Below are positions 24,755-33,540 of a stretch of 64,000 nt of DNA, piece by piece. The position numbers were made by a program, and so were the translations under genes. The DNA comes from Nocardioides pini (GTDB taxonomy: Bacteria > Actinomycetota > Actinomycetes > Propionibacteriales > Nocardioidaceae), in contig NZ_JAPPUX010000001.1 of NCBI RefSeq assembly GCF_026712185.1, positions 1,054,001-1,118,000 on the forward strand. The letters run 5' to 3'. The notes under the pieces are model-generated. The model was not told the origin of the DNA, made no database searches, and saw only the letters and a list, made by a program, of their open reading frames with translations. Position 1 is the first letter of the stretch. Every line of letters starts with the position of its first letter.

Positions 24755-25599
24755 TCGGCCTCGAGCGACGTACGGAGCTGGGCGAGCGTGCGCGTCAGCA
24801 GGCGCGAGACGTGCATCTGCGAGACGCCGATCTCCTCGGCGATCTGCGACTGGGTCATGTTCTTGAAGAAGCGCAGCAGCAGGATCCGCTTCTCGCGCTC
24901 GCCGAGCCCCTCGAGCAGCGGCTTGATGGACTCGCGGACCTCGACGTGCTCGATGTTGGCGTCCTCGACGCCGAGCGTCGCGAGCATGGCCGGGGGCCCC
25001 TCGTCGTCGTCGTCGGAGGCGTCGAGCGACAGCGTGGCGTAGGCGTGCGAGGACTCGATGCCCTCCATGATCTCCTCGACCGTGCAGCCGATGACCTCCG
25101 CCAGCTCGCGCGGCGTGGGGGAGCGGCCGAGCTTCTGGGTGAGCTCGCCGGTGGCGCTCCCGATCTGCATCCGCAGCTCCTGCAGGCGCCGCGGCACCCG
25201 GATCGCCCAGCCCTTGTCGCGGAAGTGACGCTTGATCTCGCCGATCACCGTCGGCGTCGCGTAGGTCGAGAACTCCACCCCGCGGTCGGTCTCGAACCGG
25301 TCGACCGCCTTGATCAGCCCGATCGTGCCGACCTGCACCAGGTCCTCGAACGGCTCGCCGCGGTTGCGGAAGCGGCGGGCGCAGTGCTCCACCAGCGACA
25401 GGTGGAGGTGCACGAGGTCGTCGCGCGCGACCGCCCGCACGGCGCTGCTCGCCCCGTCGTCGCGCAGCACGTCGAACAGCTGGGCGCTGCGCGCGCGTAC
25501 GTGGTCGAGACCGGTGGGTACGCCGTCGGCGTCGCCGTCCCGGTCCAGGGCAGCCTCGGCTGCCGTGTCGTCCCCCGTGTCCCCCGTGGCTGTGCTCAT
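24751..25599 (-). CDS. sigF: stress sigma factor SigF/SigB family
   Basis: 282 residues from ATG 25599; GTG 25614 is an alternative. Regions are complete: 2 (LSLVEHCARRFRNRGEPFED, LVQVGTIGLIKAVDRFE), 3 (EIKRHFRDKGWAIRVPRRLQ), 4 (KRILLLRFFKNMTQSQIAEE, IGVSQMHVSRLLTRTLAQLR). This is the SigB/SigF/SigG type, controlled by partner switching. The ATG begins one base after the rsbW stop (TGACATG), so the two are coupled. Confidence 0.93.
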   Translation of the reverse strand: MSTATGDTGDDTAAEAALDRDGDADGVPTGLDHVRARSAQLFDVLRDDGASSAVRAVARDDLVHLHLSLVEHCARRFRNRGEPFEDLVQVGTIGLIKAVDRFETDRGVEFSTYATPTVIGEIKRHFRDKGWAIRVPRRLQELRMQIGSATGELTQKLGRSPTPRELAEVIGCTVEEIMEGIESSHAYATLSLDASDDDDEGPPAMLATLGVEDANIEHVEVRESIKPLLEGLGEREKRILLLRFFKNMTQSQIAEEIGVSQMHVSRLLTRTLAQLRTSLEAD

Positions 25600-25600
25600 G

Positions 25601-26017
25601 TCAGAGCTCGGCACCTGTCATTCCCGCAGCGACCGTCGACGTCACCGTGAAGCGGACGCGGAACCGTCCACCCTCGGATCCTGCCGACGCATCCTGCGCC
25701 ATCGTGTCGAGCACCTGCCAGGCAAAGCTCTCGGTGTCGAGCGGGGGGTCGTCGATCGCGTCAGCCTGCAGCTCGACGGTCATCGAGCCCCGGCCGATCC
25801 AGAAGCTCGCCACGAGGTCGGCGCCCGGGTCGGCCTCGGGGATCACGAGCGCGCTCGCCTCCCCGATGGCGATGCGGAGGTCCTCGATGTCGTCGATCGT
25901 GAAGTCCAGCCGGGCGGCGAGCCCGGCAGCCGTGGTGCGGACGATCGTGGCGTAGGCCCCCTCGGCAGGGAGCCGGAGCTCGACGTCGGCGCGAGATGCC
26001 CCCGTGTTGTCTGCCAT
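25601..26017 (-). CDS. rsbW: anti-sigma factor, RsbW/UsfX-like kinase fold
   Basis: About 138 residues. IDDIEDLRIAIGEASALVIP corresponds to the N box of GHKL anti-sigma kinases, but the Asn that coordinates magnesium in Bacillus RsbW is not visible; the SxW/GxF strand FWIGRGSMTVEL follows. It may therefore bind the sigma without efficient kinase activity, as proposed for some actinobacterial homologues. ATG 26017 (MADNTG) is preferred; GTG 26056 is in frame. It lies directly before sigF. Confidence 0.85.
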   Translation of the reverse strand: MADNTGASRADVELRLPAEGAYATIVRTTAAGLAARLDFTIDDIEDLRIAIGEASALVIPEADPGADLVASFWIGRGSMTVELQADAIDDPPLDTESFAWQVLDTMAQDASAGSEGGRFRVRFTVTSTVAAGMTGAEL

Positions 26018-26059
26018 CTGCGTCAATGTCCCGTCGTCGAGGCTGATGCTCCGCACACA

Positions 26060-26083
26060 CTAGCCGTCCCGATCAGGTGAACC
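26060..26083 (-). promoter_or_regulatory. possible SigF-type promoter of rsbW-sigF
   Basis: On the minus strand GGTT (26083-26080), a 14-bp spacer and GGCTAG (26065-26060) resemble the SigF/SigB consensus GTTT-N15-GGGTA. It overlaps the end of the upstream acetyltransferase gene. The match is partial. Confidence 0.35.
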
Positions 26084-26777
26084 ACGGACACACCTGGTCG
26101 CGTGTGCGCAGCTCCTGGCGGTGCCGGGGGTCGCGCAGGAGGGGGATGGGCCTCCCCTCGGCGGGTCGGGCGGAGGGTGGCGACGGTGGGCTGCCGGTTG
26201 TGCCGACCGCGGTGCCTACCGGGGTGCCGACCGGGGTGCCGACCGGCGTCCGCGCTGCGGCCAGCGGCTCGAGCTCGACGACGACGCCGTAGACCCCGCT
26301 GCCCTCGTCCTCGAGCGACACCGCACCGAGGCGGCGGAGCATCTCGAGCGACGCGGGGTTGTCCTGCAGCACCTCGGTGACGATGCGGTCCACCCCCGCC
26401 GGCCGCTGGCGCATCAGCGCCTCGAGCAGCACGGTGGCCACACCGCGGCCCTGCCACTCGTCCTTGACGGTGACGGCGAGGTCGGCGGCGTCGGGGACGT
26501 CGGCGTAGCGCACGATCCGCGCCAGGGCGATGGGGTCGTAGACGCCCGGGCTCGTCTCCGCGCAGAGCACGAGGGCGACGTGGTCGATGCCGTCGACGTC
26601 GTCGACGAGGTGCTCCAGCATCGCGTCGCTGAGATGCCTGACCGGTGCGAGGAACCGCCGCCGCCGGGACTCGGGGGAGAGGGTCTCGTACTCCGCCGCC
26701 AGCGCCGCCCGGTCGGTTCGCAGCAACGGCACGACGAAGGCGTCCGTGCCGTCTCGCAGCGCGACTTGCTCGATCAT
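26073..26777 (-). CDS. GNAT acetyltransferase with PVGT-repeat tail
   Basis: 234 residues. The GNAT core is in the first 170 residues: LAVTVKDEWQGRGVATVLLE is motif A and VLQDNPASLEMLRRLGAVSL motif B. A tandem PVGT repeat (RTPVGTPVGTPVGTAVGT, about 26207-26253) and a basic tail ending DPRHRQELRTRDQVCPWFT follow. Similar GNATs often modify small molecules or proteins; the substrate is unknown. GGAGGG five bases upstream supports ATG 26777, and TAGGCT 27 bases further up is a likely -10. Confidence 0.82.
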   Translation of the reverse strand: MIEQVALRDGTDAFVVPLLRTDRAALAAEYETLSPESRRRRFLAPVRHLSDAMLEHLVDDVDGIDHVALVLCAETSPGVYDPIALARIVRYADVPDAADLAVTVKDEWQGRGVATVLLEALMRQRPAGVDRIVTEVLQDNPASLEMLRRLGAVSLEDEGSGVYGVVVELEPLAAARTPVGTPVGTPVGTAVGTTGSPPSPPSARPAEGRPIPLLRDPRHRQELRTRDQVCPWFT

Positions 26778-26829
26778 CGGGCCCTCCCGTCCGCTGGCCG
26801 GAGCCTAGCCAGCGCGGCCGGCGTTCGAG

Positions 26830-26873
26830 ACACGAACGCCGCACCGACCCGGAGGTCGGCGCGGCGTTCGCGT
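26830..26873. terminator. long hairpin terminator
   Basis: Seventeen paired bases with one internal mismatch (CGAACGCCGC-A-CCGACC / GGTCGG-C-GCGGCGTTCG) around a four-base loop. There is no T-run. It lies downstream of sodN and upstream of the acetyltransferase promoter. Confidence 0.65.
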
Positions 26874-26876
26874 GTG

Positions 26877-27026
26877 TCAGGCCTTCTTCGCGGTCGCGAC
26901 CTCGCGGGGCTCGGTCGCGCTTCAGGACTCGAAGGCCTTCGCTCAGGCCTTCTTCGCGGTCGCGACCTCGCAGGCTCGGTCGCGCTTCATGACTCGAAGG
27001 CCTTCACTTCGTTCAGGCCTTCTTCG
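26877..27026. repeat. tandem repeat derived from the sodN 3' end
   Basis: Two units of 66 and 70 bp (26877-26942, 26943-27012) each begin with the 14 bases TCAGGCCTTCTTCG that form the end and stop of sodN at 27013-27026. Each contains GGTCGCGACC and GAAGGCCTTC palindromes. On the minus strand each unit reads EVATAKKA-stop, echoing the KKA-stop of SodN. No gene is supported in it. Confidence 0.8.
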
Positions 27027-27414
27027 TCTCCCAGAAGATCTCGGCGATCTCGTCGATCTTGGCGAGCAGCTCGTCGGCCTTGCCGGCGTCGAGCTCGCCC
27101 TTGGTGCCGGAGGCGCCGGCCAGCTTGGTGGCCTCGTTGACCAGCGTGTGCAGCTGGGGGTACTTCTCGAAGTGCGGGGGCTTGAAGTAGTCGGTCCAGA
27201 GCACCCACAGGTGGTGCTTGACCAGCTCCGAGCGCTGCTCCTTGATCAGGATGGCGCGGGTGCGGAAGTCGGGGTCGTCGTTGTCGGCGACCTTGGCGAT
27301 GATCGCCTTGATCGACTCGGCCTCGATGCGGGCCTGGGCGGGGTCGTAGACGCCGCAGGGGAGGTCGCAGTGGGCGGAGACCTCGACGGTGGGGGCGAGC
27401 AGGTGGCGAAGCAT
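27013..27414 (-). CDS. sodN: nickel superoxide dismutase
   Basis: 133-residue precursor. A 14-residue leader (MLRHLLAPTVEVSA) precedes HCDLPCGVYDPAQARIEAES: the mature protein begins with His1 and has Cys2 and Cys6 in the nickel hook. The helical body KHHLWVLWTDYFKPPHFEKY is standard. It dismutates superoxide as a hexamer in the cytoplasm. GAGAGGA six bases upstream sets ATG 27414; TAGTGT about 50 bases upstream is a likely -10. The divergent neighbour is the dedicated processing protease. Confidence 0.97.
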   Translation of the reverse strand: MLRHLLAPTVEVSAHCDLPCGVYDPAQARIEAESIKAIIAKVADNDDPDFRTRAILIKEQRSELVKHHLWVLWTDYFKPPHFEKYPQLHTLVNEATKLAGASGTKGELDAGKADELLAKIDEIAEIFWETKKA

Positions 27415-27464
27415 CGGGTTCCTCTCGATCGGGAAGATGTGCGTCTGCTGCGACACTACTCCGC

Positions 27465-27845
27465 GTGAAGTGGCGTCGGCAGCGGGGTCCCGCCCCCCGG
27501 GGTGGGCGCTCCGGACCGCCGTTCGGGACGGCCGTCGTCCGGGGTCGATCGATGCTCCCGACGCTGCGCGAGGGCGACCTGCTGCTCGTCCGGTACGGCG
27601 TCCCACCCCGGCCGGGCGACCTCGTCGTCGCCCGCTTCGCCGACGACACGGTGGCGGTCAAGCGCGCGGTCGAGGAGCGTCGTACCCGCTCCGGCGCAGC
27701 CGGCTGGTGGCTGCTGAGCGACAACCCCGACGAGGGGGTCGACTCGCGCCACCGCGGGCCCGTCCCGGAGGCCGACATGCTGGCCGTCGTACGCCTGCGG
27801 GTGTGGCCTTCCCCACGCGTGGGACGCCGGCTCCAGGGCCGCTGA
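27465..27845 (+). CDS. sodX: nickel-SOD maturation protease (S26 family)
   Basis: 126 residues. The catalytic Ser is in VVRGRSMLPTLREGDLLLV and the Lys in DTVAVKRAVEERR, the Ser/Lys dyad of signal-peptidase-like enzymes. There is no transmembrane anchor, as expected for the cytoplasmic protease that exposes His1 of SodN. The starts of sodX and sodN are 50 bp apart and divergent, so they probably share nickel-responsive control, but no operator was recognised. Confidence 0.93.
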   Translation: MKWRRQRGPAPRGGRSGPPFGTAVVRGRSMLPTLREGDLLLVRYGVPPRPGDLVVARFADDTVAVKRAVEERRTRSGAAGWWLLSDNPDEGVDSRHRGPVPEADMLAVVRLRVWPSPRVGRRLQGR

Positions 27846-27865
27846 GCTGTGCGAGTATCGCCGGC

Positions 27866-29038
27866 ATGGTTTCGCACCCGCACGCCGGCGACCCGGTGTT
27901 CGACCTGCACGTCGGCGGCAAGATGGAGATCCTCTCGACGGTCGCGCTGGCCGGCCCCGACGAGCTGTCCCTCGCCTACACCCCGGGTGTCGCGCGGGTG
28001 TGCGAGGCCATCGCCGCCGACCCGTCGATGACCCAGCACTACACGTGGGTGCCCAACACGGTCGCCGTCGTGACCGACGGCACCGCGGTCCTCGGCCTCG
28101 GTGACATCGGCCCGGCCGCCGCGATGCCGGTGATGGAGGGCAAGGCGGTGCTTTTCAAGCAGTTCGGCGGGGTCGACGCCGTGCCGATCTGCCTCGACAC
28201 CACCGACGTCGAGGAGATCATCGAGACCGTCGTCCGGCTCGCGCCGAGCTTCGGCGGCATCAACCTCGAAGACATCTCGGCCCCGCGCTGCTTCGAGATC
28301 GAGGCGCGGCTCAAGGAGCGCCTCGACATCCCGGTCTTCCACGACGACCAGCACGGCACGGCCGTCGTCGCGCTCGCCGCGCTGACCAACGCGCTCCGCC
28401 TGACCGGTCGTGACGCCGCCACCGTCCGCGTCGTGGTGCAGGGCGCGGGTGCCGCCGGCGTCGCCGTCGCGCGGATCCTCCTCGAGGCCGGCATCAAGGA
28501 CATCGCGGTCCTCGACCGGCAGGGCGTGCTCAACTCCTCGCGGTCCGACCTCACCGAGGTCAAGGCTGCCCTGGCCCGCGACACGGCCGACCACTTCGAC
28601 CGCCGCGGCACGCTGGCCGACGTGATGGCCGGCGCGGACGTCTACATCGGCGTCTCCGGGGGCCAGGTGCCCGAGGAGATCGTGGCCTCGATGGCCGACG
28701 ACGCGATCATCTTCGGCCTGGCCAACCCGACGCCCGAGGTGCACCCCGACCTGGCGCACCGCTACGCCCGCGTCGTCGCCACCGGCCGCTCGGACTTCCC
28801 GAACCAGATCAACAACGTCCTCGCGTTCCCCGGCATCTTCCGCGGCGCCTTCGACGTGCACGCCACCGCCATCACGGAGGGGATGAAGGTGGCCGCCGCC
28901 ACCGCCCTCGCCGAGCTCGTCGGCGACGACCTGCGCGAGGACCTGGTGATCCCCTCGCCGTTCGACCCGCGGGTGCCCGGCGCCGTGCGGGAGGCGGTGG
29001 CCGACGCCGCCCGGCGCGACGGGGTCGCCCGACGCTGA
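27866..29038 (+). CDS. malic enzyme (NAD(P)-dependent)
   Basis: 390 residues, the short bacterial form without a phosphotransacetylase tail. [20 protein letters not shown] carries the catalytic Tyr. [20 protein letters not shown] has the general-base Lys, and [17 protein letters not shown] plus [20 protein letters not shown] bind the metal. The Rossmann motif is [20 protein letters not shown]. It converts malate to pyruvate and CO2. The coenzyme cannot be told from the sequence with certainty. Confidence 0.94.
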   Translation: MVSHPHAGDPVFDLHVGGKMEILSTVALAGPDELSLAYTPGVARVCEAIAADPSMTQHYTWVPNTVAVVTDGTAVLGLGDIGPAAAMPVMEGKAVLFKQFGGVDAVPICLDTTDVEEIIETVVRLAPSFGGINLEDISAPRCFEIEARLKERLDIPVFHDDQHGTAVVALAALTNALRLTGRDAATVRVVVQGAGAAGVAVARILLEAGIKDIAVLDRQGVLNSSRSDLTEVKAALARDTADHFDRRGTLADVMAGADVYIGVSGGQVPEEIVASMADDAIIFGLANPTPEVHPDLAHRYARVVATGRSDFPNQINNVLAFPGIFRGAFDVHATAITEGMKVAAATALAELVGDDLREDLVIPSPFDPRVPGAVREAVADAARRDGVARR

Positions 29039-29072
29039 GCCGGCCGAACGGCAGGTCTGGCAGCATGCGGTC

Positions 29073-29987
29073 ATGGACGTCGAGGTGACGGGGACCGAGC
29101 TGCTCCGCTTCGACGACGGCGCCCCGGTCCGGGCGGCGTCGGCGGTGGTGGCGCTCGGCGACGGCCGCCTCGTCGTCTCGGACGACGCGACGCACGCCGC
29201 GTGGTTCCGCCCGGATGCCGGGCCCAGCCGCGTACGCCTGCTCCCGCCCGTCGAGGGGCACGAGGTGTTCGCCGAGGAGTCGGGCACCAAGCACCTCAAG
29301 CCCGACCTCGAGACGGCCTGCCGGGTCGAGGTCGACGGCGAGGAGGCCGTGCTCCTGATGGGGTCCGGCTCGTCGGCGAGGCGGATGCGGTGGTGCCTCC
29401 TCCGGCTGCGGGACGGCGTGCCGGAGGTCGCCACGGCAGACATGGACGAGCTGTACGCCGACGTCGCGGCCTCGCTCGGCGTCGATGCCGACGACCTCAA
29501 CCTCGAGGGCGCCTGCATCGTCGGCCGCAGCCTGCGGTGGTTCCACCGCGGCCTGCCCTCGGCCGGCCTGCCCAGCGGGAGCGTCGACCTCGCCCTCGAC
29601 GCAGCCCTGGCCGCAGCCACCGGACAGCGGCGCACGCTGCAGGTGCAGGCTCCCAGGACCTACGACCTCGGCTCCGTCGACGACGTCGGCCTGGCGATCA
29701 CGGACGTCGTCGCGCTGCCGGACGGCGACCTGCTCGCCTGCGCGGCGGCCGAGGACAGCCCCAACCCGCGTGACGACGGGAGGGTGACCGCGGCGGCGCT
29801 CGCGCGGATCCGCGGTGACGAGGTGGTCGAGGTCGGGCCCCTGCCCGACCACGACGGCCGCGTGCTCAAGGTCGAGGGTCTGATGCTGCTCGGCGCGGCC
29901 GACGGGGAGGTGACGCTCTACGCCGTCACCGACGTCGACGACCCGGACGCCGCGTCCTGGGCGGCCACCCTCCGCGTACGCCTCTGA
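29073..29987 (+). CDS. uncharacterised beta-propeller-like protein (DUF6929-like)
   Basis: 304 residues with repeated strand patterns ([80 protein letters not shown]). There is no signal peptide. The conserved NLEGA and KVEG motifs occur in a family of unknown function that I believe is called DUF6929. No partner is evident; it stands alone after the malic enzyme. Confidence 0.6.
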   Translation: MDVEVTGTELLRFDDGAPVRAASAVVALGDGRLVVSDDATHAAWFRPDAGPSRVRLLPPVEGHEVFAEESGTKHLKPDLETACRVEVDGEEAVLLMGSGSSARRMRWCLLRLRDGVPEVATADMDELYADVAASLGVDADDLNLEGACIVGRSLRWFHRGLPSAGLPSGSVDLALDAALAAATGQRRTLQVQAPRTYDLGSVDDVGLAITDVVALPDGDLLACAAAEDSPNPRDDGRVTAAALARIRGDEVVEVGPLPDHDGRVLKVEGLMLLGAADGEVTLYAVTDVDDPDAASWAATLRVRL

Positions 29988-30002
29988 GCGGGCGCCGGTC
30001 CG

Positions 30003-31214
30003 CTACGCGAAGAGCGGCCGCAGGTGGTCGTTGAGGAACACGCCCCGCGGGTCCAGCTCGCGGCGGAGGGCGATGAAGTCGTCGGCCCGCGGGTAGAGCG
30101 CGTGGAGGCGCTCGGGCGTCATGAAGTGCAGCTTGCCCCAGTGGACGCGGGCGTCGAAGCCGGCGAGGAGCGCGTCGACCGAGCGGAGGTAGCCCCAGTA
30201 GTCGGTGCCGGGCGTGCCGGAGACGGAGATGACCACCGTGGGCGTCCGGAACTGCGGGGAGAGGAAGGCCTCGTCCGACCCGACCGTGCGCACCTCGAGC
30301 GGGTACACGGAGTCGGGGAGGCTGCGCTGCATCAGCTCTCGCATCGCGTGGAGCGCCTCGGGCGCGCGGTCGAGGGCGACGAAGTACTCCAGCTCGTGGA
30401 AGTTGGGGTCGTAGACCATCGGGAAGATCCGGTAGCACCGGTCGACGCGGCGGCCCACGGTGTCGTCGTCCGGCACCTCCGGTCCGACCTCGTCGTAGAC
30501 CTTGACGTAGCAGCGGTCGGCCAGGCGCTCGCCGTGCCCGTCGAGGTTGTAGAGCGCGCCAGACTCCTCGGTCGGCAGCCAGAACATCCCGAAGTGACGG
30601 TGCTCCTCGACCAGCTGGTCCCAGTGCTCCATCACGTCGTCCCAGGACCGGAGGCTGACGTGCTCGCGCAATCGGTAGGCGTCGGTGACCTCGAGCTCGA
30701 GCTGCGTGACGACCCCGAGCATCCCGACGGAGACCTGGGCGGCGTGCAGCAGGTCGAGGTCGGTCTCGTCGACCTCGCGGACGTCACCGGTCGCCGTCAC
30801 GAGCCGGGCGCCGCGCACGACGCCCGAGAGGCTGGTGTAGCGCGTGCCGGAGCCGTGCGTCCCGGTCGCCACGGCGCCGGCGATCTGCTGGGTGTCGATG
30901 TCGCCCTGGTTGCGCAGCGCCAGGCCGACCTCCCACAGCGGTGCGTAGAAGTCACGGATCAACGTGCCGGGGAGGGCGGTGGCGCGCCTGGCGGCGACGT
31001 CGGTGCCGACGACGCCCCGCATCGCCGAGAGGTCGAGCAGCAGGCCGTCGGTCCGGACCACGGGCGTGAAGGAGTGCCCGGCACCCGCGACGCGGACGTG
31101 CTGGCCGCGCTCCGCGGCCCGCCGCACGAGCGCGGCGACCTCGTCCTCGTCGCGCGGGGTGGCGATCGTCGCGGGTGAGAAGGACTGGTTGCCCACCCAG
31201 TTGGTCCAGGTCAT
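30003..31214 (-). CDS. FAD-linked sugar-lactone oxidase (D-arabinono-1,4-lactone oxidase family)
   Basis: 403 residues. The FAD-binding PP-loop region is VAGAGHSFTPVVRTDGLLLD with QQIAGAVATGTHGSGTRYTS; the ALO substrate domain ends with RVHWGKLHFMTPERLHALYP, where HWGK is the family hallmark. The His for covalent flavin attachment would be in AGHSFTP. Homologues oxidise aldonolactones or sugar alcohols. ATG 31214 is preferred to GTG 31250. It follows the Eis-like gene by 45 bp on the same strand. Confidence 0.9.
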   Translation of the reverse strand: MTWTNWVGNQSFSPATIATPRDEDEVAALVRRAAERGQHVRVAGAGHSFTPVVRTDGLLLDLSAMRGVVGTDVAARRATALPGTLIRDFYAPLWEVGLALRNQGDIDTQQIAGAVATGTHGSGTRYTSLSGVVRGARLVTATGDVREVDETDLDLLHAAQVSVGMLGVVTQLELEVTDAYRLREHVSLRSWDDVMEHWDQLVEEHRHFGMFWLPTEESGALYNLDGHGERLADRCYVKVYDEVGPEVPDDDTVGRRVDRCYRIFPMVYDPNFHELEYFVALDRAPEALHAMRELMQRSLPDSVYPLEVRTVGSDEAFLSPQFRTPTVVISVSGTPGTDYWGYLRSVDALLAGFDARVHWGKLHFMTPERLHALYPRADDFIALRRELDPRGVFLNDHLRPLFA

Positions 31215-31259
31215 GCCGGTCAGCCTGACCAGCGGCGGACGGGCCGTCAACGGTCGACG

Positions 31260-32501
31260 TCAGAACCCGATCGACGGCTCCGGCGCGACCGTGGTGCGCA
31301 TGGCCCGCGCCAGCTCGGCGTACGCCCCGGGGCGGTGCTCCTGCACCAGCCCGGCGCGCAGCAGCCCACCGATCCCGTGGCCGAGGTAGCCGGCACCCAG
31401 CGCGGCCACGTCGAGGGTGACGTCGGCGGGGGAGTCGGTGCGCGAGGCGGCGCCGGTGCCGGAGGCGGCGGTGAGGCGCCAGCGCCCGGCGTTCCAGGGC
31501 GCGTAGCGGTCCTGGACCTCGACCACCACGTCGCAGTCGGACTCGAAGGCGCGCAGCGGCCAGGCCGCCTCGACGTCGACGAGGCGCACCCACGTGCTGT
31601 CCCAGGTCTTCAGGTCGCCGGCCCCGCGGGGCCCGCCGACCCAGCCCAGGATCGGGTCGTCGACGCCGACGTTCTCGAGCTTGGTCGTGCCCATCAGGTC
31701 GAGGTCGACGACGCGGCGGGCGAGGGCGAGCCGGGCGGCCGGGCCGCCGCAGAAGGTGCCGACCACGACGGTGCCCGACGGGCGGGCGCTCTCCCACTTG
31801 TGCTCGCGGCGCAGACCCGTGAACCCCACGTCCTGGCCGTCGCGGCGCGCGAACAGGATGCGGCGGGGCTCCTTGTCCCGCAGCTGCTCGGGCGTCTCGT
31901 GCGCCATCAGCGTGAAGAAGTCGGGCAGGCCGATGATCGTGCCGGGGAAGTCGGGAGCCGCAGCGAGCTGGCAGGCGCGCATCCGCTCCGTCACACCCGG
32001 GGCGGCCATGTCGAGGAGGTGGGTGGTGAGGGACGCGACCTCGTCCTCGAGGTGCGGGGCGGTGAACGTCGTGCCGCGACCGAGGCTGACCTGGTGGGTC
32101 AGCACGGCGCTGCCGTAGCCGAACCTCCCGTAGATCGCGGCCTCGCTCGCGTGCAGGGCGGACACGGCGGTGCCGGCGTCACGGGCGCGGGTGAGGTGGT
32201 CGCTCATCATCGCCGCCAGCACGCCGCGGCGGCGGGCGTCGGGGTGGACGCCGACCCAGGTGAGACCGGCGATGGGGACGACGGCCCCGCCGGGCAGCGA
32301 CATCTCCATCGGGCGCACGCCGTAGATGCCGCTGTGCAGGTCGTCGGGACCGTCGGGGAGGTCGACGACGAAGCGCTGGTCCGCCGGCAACCCCAGCCGC
32401 AGGTGGTCCGCGTCGGCGTCGGTGACCTCACCGAACCAGACCAGCTGGTCGGTGGCCAGGTACTTCGCGGGGTCCTCCGAGGGACGTACGTCGATGCTCA
32501 C
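31260..32501 (-). CDS. Eis-like GNAT acetyltransferase
   Basis: 413 residues from GTG 32501 (MSIDVRPSEDP); GTG 32555 is an alternative. An N-terminal GNAT domain (GLTWVGVHPDARRRGVLAAM, HASEAAIYGRFGYGSAVLTH) is followed by a second degenerate GNAT and a sterol-carrier-like domain, the Eis layout. The chain ends in Phe (EPSIGF), and the C-terminal carboxylate of such a Phe is a catalytic group in Eis. Homologues acetylate aminoglycosides and polyamines; the natural substrate here is unknown. Confidence 0.9.
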   Translation of the reverse strand: MSIDVRPSEDPAKYLATDQLVWFGEVTDADADHLRLGLPADQRFVVDLPDGPDDLHSGIYGVRPMEMSLPGGAVVPIAGLTWVGVHPDARRRGVLAAMMSDHLTRARDAGTAVSALHASEAAIYGRFGYGSAVLTHQVSLGRGTTFTAPHLEDEVASLTTHLLDMAAPGVTERMRACQLAAAPDFPGTIIGLPDFFTLMAHETPEQLRDKEPRRILFARRDGQDVGFTGLRREHKWESARPSGTVVVGTFCGGPAARLALARRVVDLDLMGTTKLENVGVDDPILGWVGGPRGAGDLKTWDSTWVRLVDVEAAWPLRAFESDCDVVVEVQDRYAPWNAGRWRLTAASGTGAASRTDSPADVTLDVAALGAGYLGHGIGGLLRAGLVQEHRPGAYAELARAMRTTVAPEPSIGF

Positions 32502-32559
32502 CGGCTCCACCCAACCGGGCGGCGCGAGGACCCGCAACCGGATAAGGAAGGCCACTCGC

Positions 32560-32565
32560 TAGGGT
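32560..32565 (+). promoter_or_regulatory. -10 hexamer TAGGGT
   Basis: It lies six bases before ATG 32572; a leaderless start for the dehydrogenase. Confidence 0.55.
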
Positions 32566-32571
32566 CGGGAC

Positions 32572-33540
32572 ATGTTCGCCGTCTACGCCGAGTCCTTCTC
32601 CTCCGACGACCCGCTGAGCGGCCTGGTGGTGGGGGAGCGGCCGGCTCCCGAGGCCCCCGACGGGTGGGCGACGGTGACGGTGAAGGCCGCGAGCCTGAAC
32701 CACCACGACCTGTGGTCGCTGCGCGGGGTCGGCCTGCGCGAGGAGTCGCTGCCGATGATCCTCGGCTGCGACGCCGCGGGCGTCGACGAGGACGGCAACG
32801 AGGTCGTCGTGCACGGCGTCATCGGCGACCCGCGGTGGACGGGTGACGAGGCCGACGACCCGGGCCGGTCGCTGCTCTCCGAGCGCCACCAGGGCACGTT
32901 CGCCGACCAGGTCGTCGTCCCGCGACGCAACCTCGTCCCCAAGCCGGCCTCGCTCTCCTTCGAGGAGGCGGCCTGCCTGCCCACCGCCTGGCTGACGGCC
33001 TACCGGATGCTCTTCGCCCAGGGCGGCTGCGTGCCGGGCGAGACGGTGCTCGTCCAGGGCGCCGGCGGCGGCGTCGCCACCGCGCTGATCACCCTGGGCC
33101 GGGCGGCCGGCCTGACGATCCTCGCCACCAGCCGCGACGAGGCCAAGCGGACGCGGGCTCGCGAGCTCGGCGCCCACGAGGTCTTCGAGTCCGGCGAGCG
33201 CCTGCCCGTGAAGGTCGACGCGGTCATGGAGACGGTCGGCAGGGCGACCTGGACCCACTCGATCCGCTCGCTGCGACCGGGCGGCCGCATCGTGATCAGC
33301 GGCACCACCTCGGGCCCGAACGTCGACGACGCCGGCCTCACGCACGTGTTCTTCAAGCAGCTCTCGATCATCGGCTCCACGATGGGCACCCGCGGGGAGC
33401 TCGACCTGCTCGTGAAGTTCCTCGACGCCACCGGCGCCCGGCCGCTGGTCGACCGCGTGCTCCCGATGGAGCAGGCCCGCGACGGCTTCGCGGCGATGGC
33501 GGAGGGCGACGTCTTCGGCAAGATCGTCTTCTCCCGGTGA
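32572..33540 (+). CDS. medium-chain dehydrogenase/reductase (quinone-oxidoreductase-like)
   Basis: 322 residues. The GroES-like domain has VKAASLNHHDLWSLRGVG and ILGCDAAGVDEDGNEVVVHG; the Rossmann motif is VLVQGAGGGVATALITLGRA. The structural-zinc Cys cluster is missing, so it belongs with zinc-independent NADPH-dependent reductases. Its stop overlaps the SDR start (GTGA), so the two oxidoreductases are made together; the pathway is unknown. Confidence 0.88.
   Translation: MFAVYAESFSSDDPLSGLVVGERPAPEAPDGWATVTVKAASLNHHDLWSLRGVGLREESLPMILGCDAAGVDEDGNEVVVHGVIGDPRWTGDEADDPGRSLLSERHQGTFADQVVVPRRNLVPKPASLSFEEAACLPTAWLTAYRMLFAQGGCVPGETVLVQGAGGGVATALITLGRAAGLTILATSRDEAKRTRARELGAHEVFESGERLPVKVDAVMETVGRATWTHSIRSLRPGGRIVISGTTSGPNVDDAGLTHVFFKQLSIIGSTMGTRGELDLLVKFLDATGARPLVDRVLPMEQARDGFAAMAEGDVFGKIVFSR

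Noticed and set aside
26872..27012. Small plus-strand frame QAFFAVATSRGS...
   Set aside because: It runs through the tandem repeat and continues antisense to sodN; no start signal or homology.
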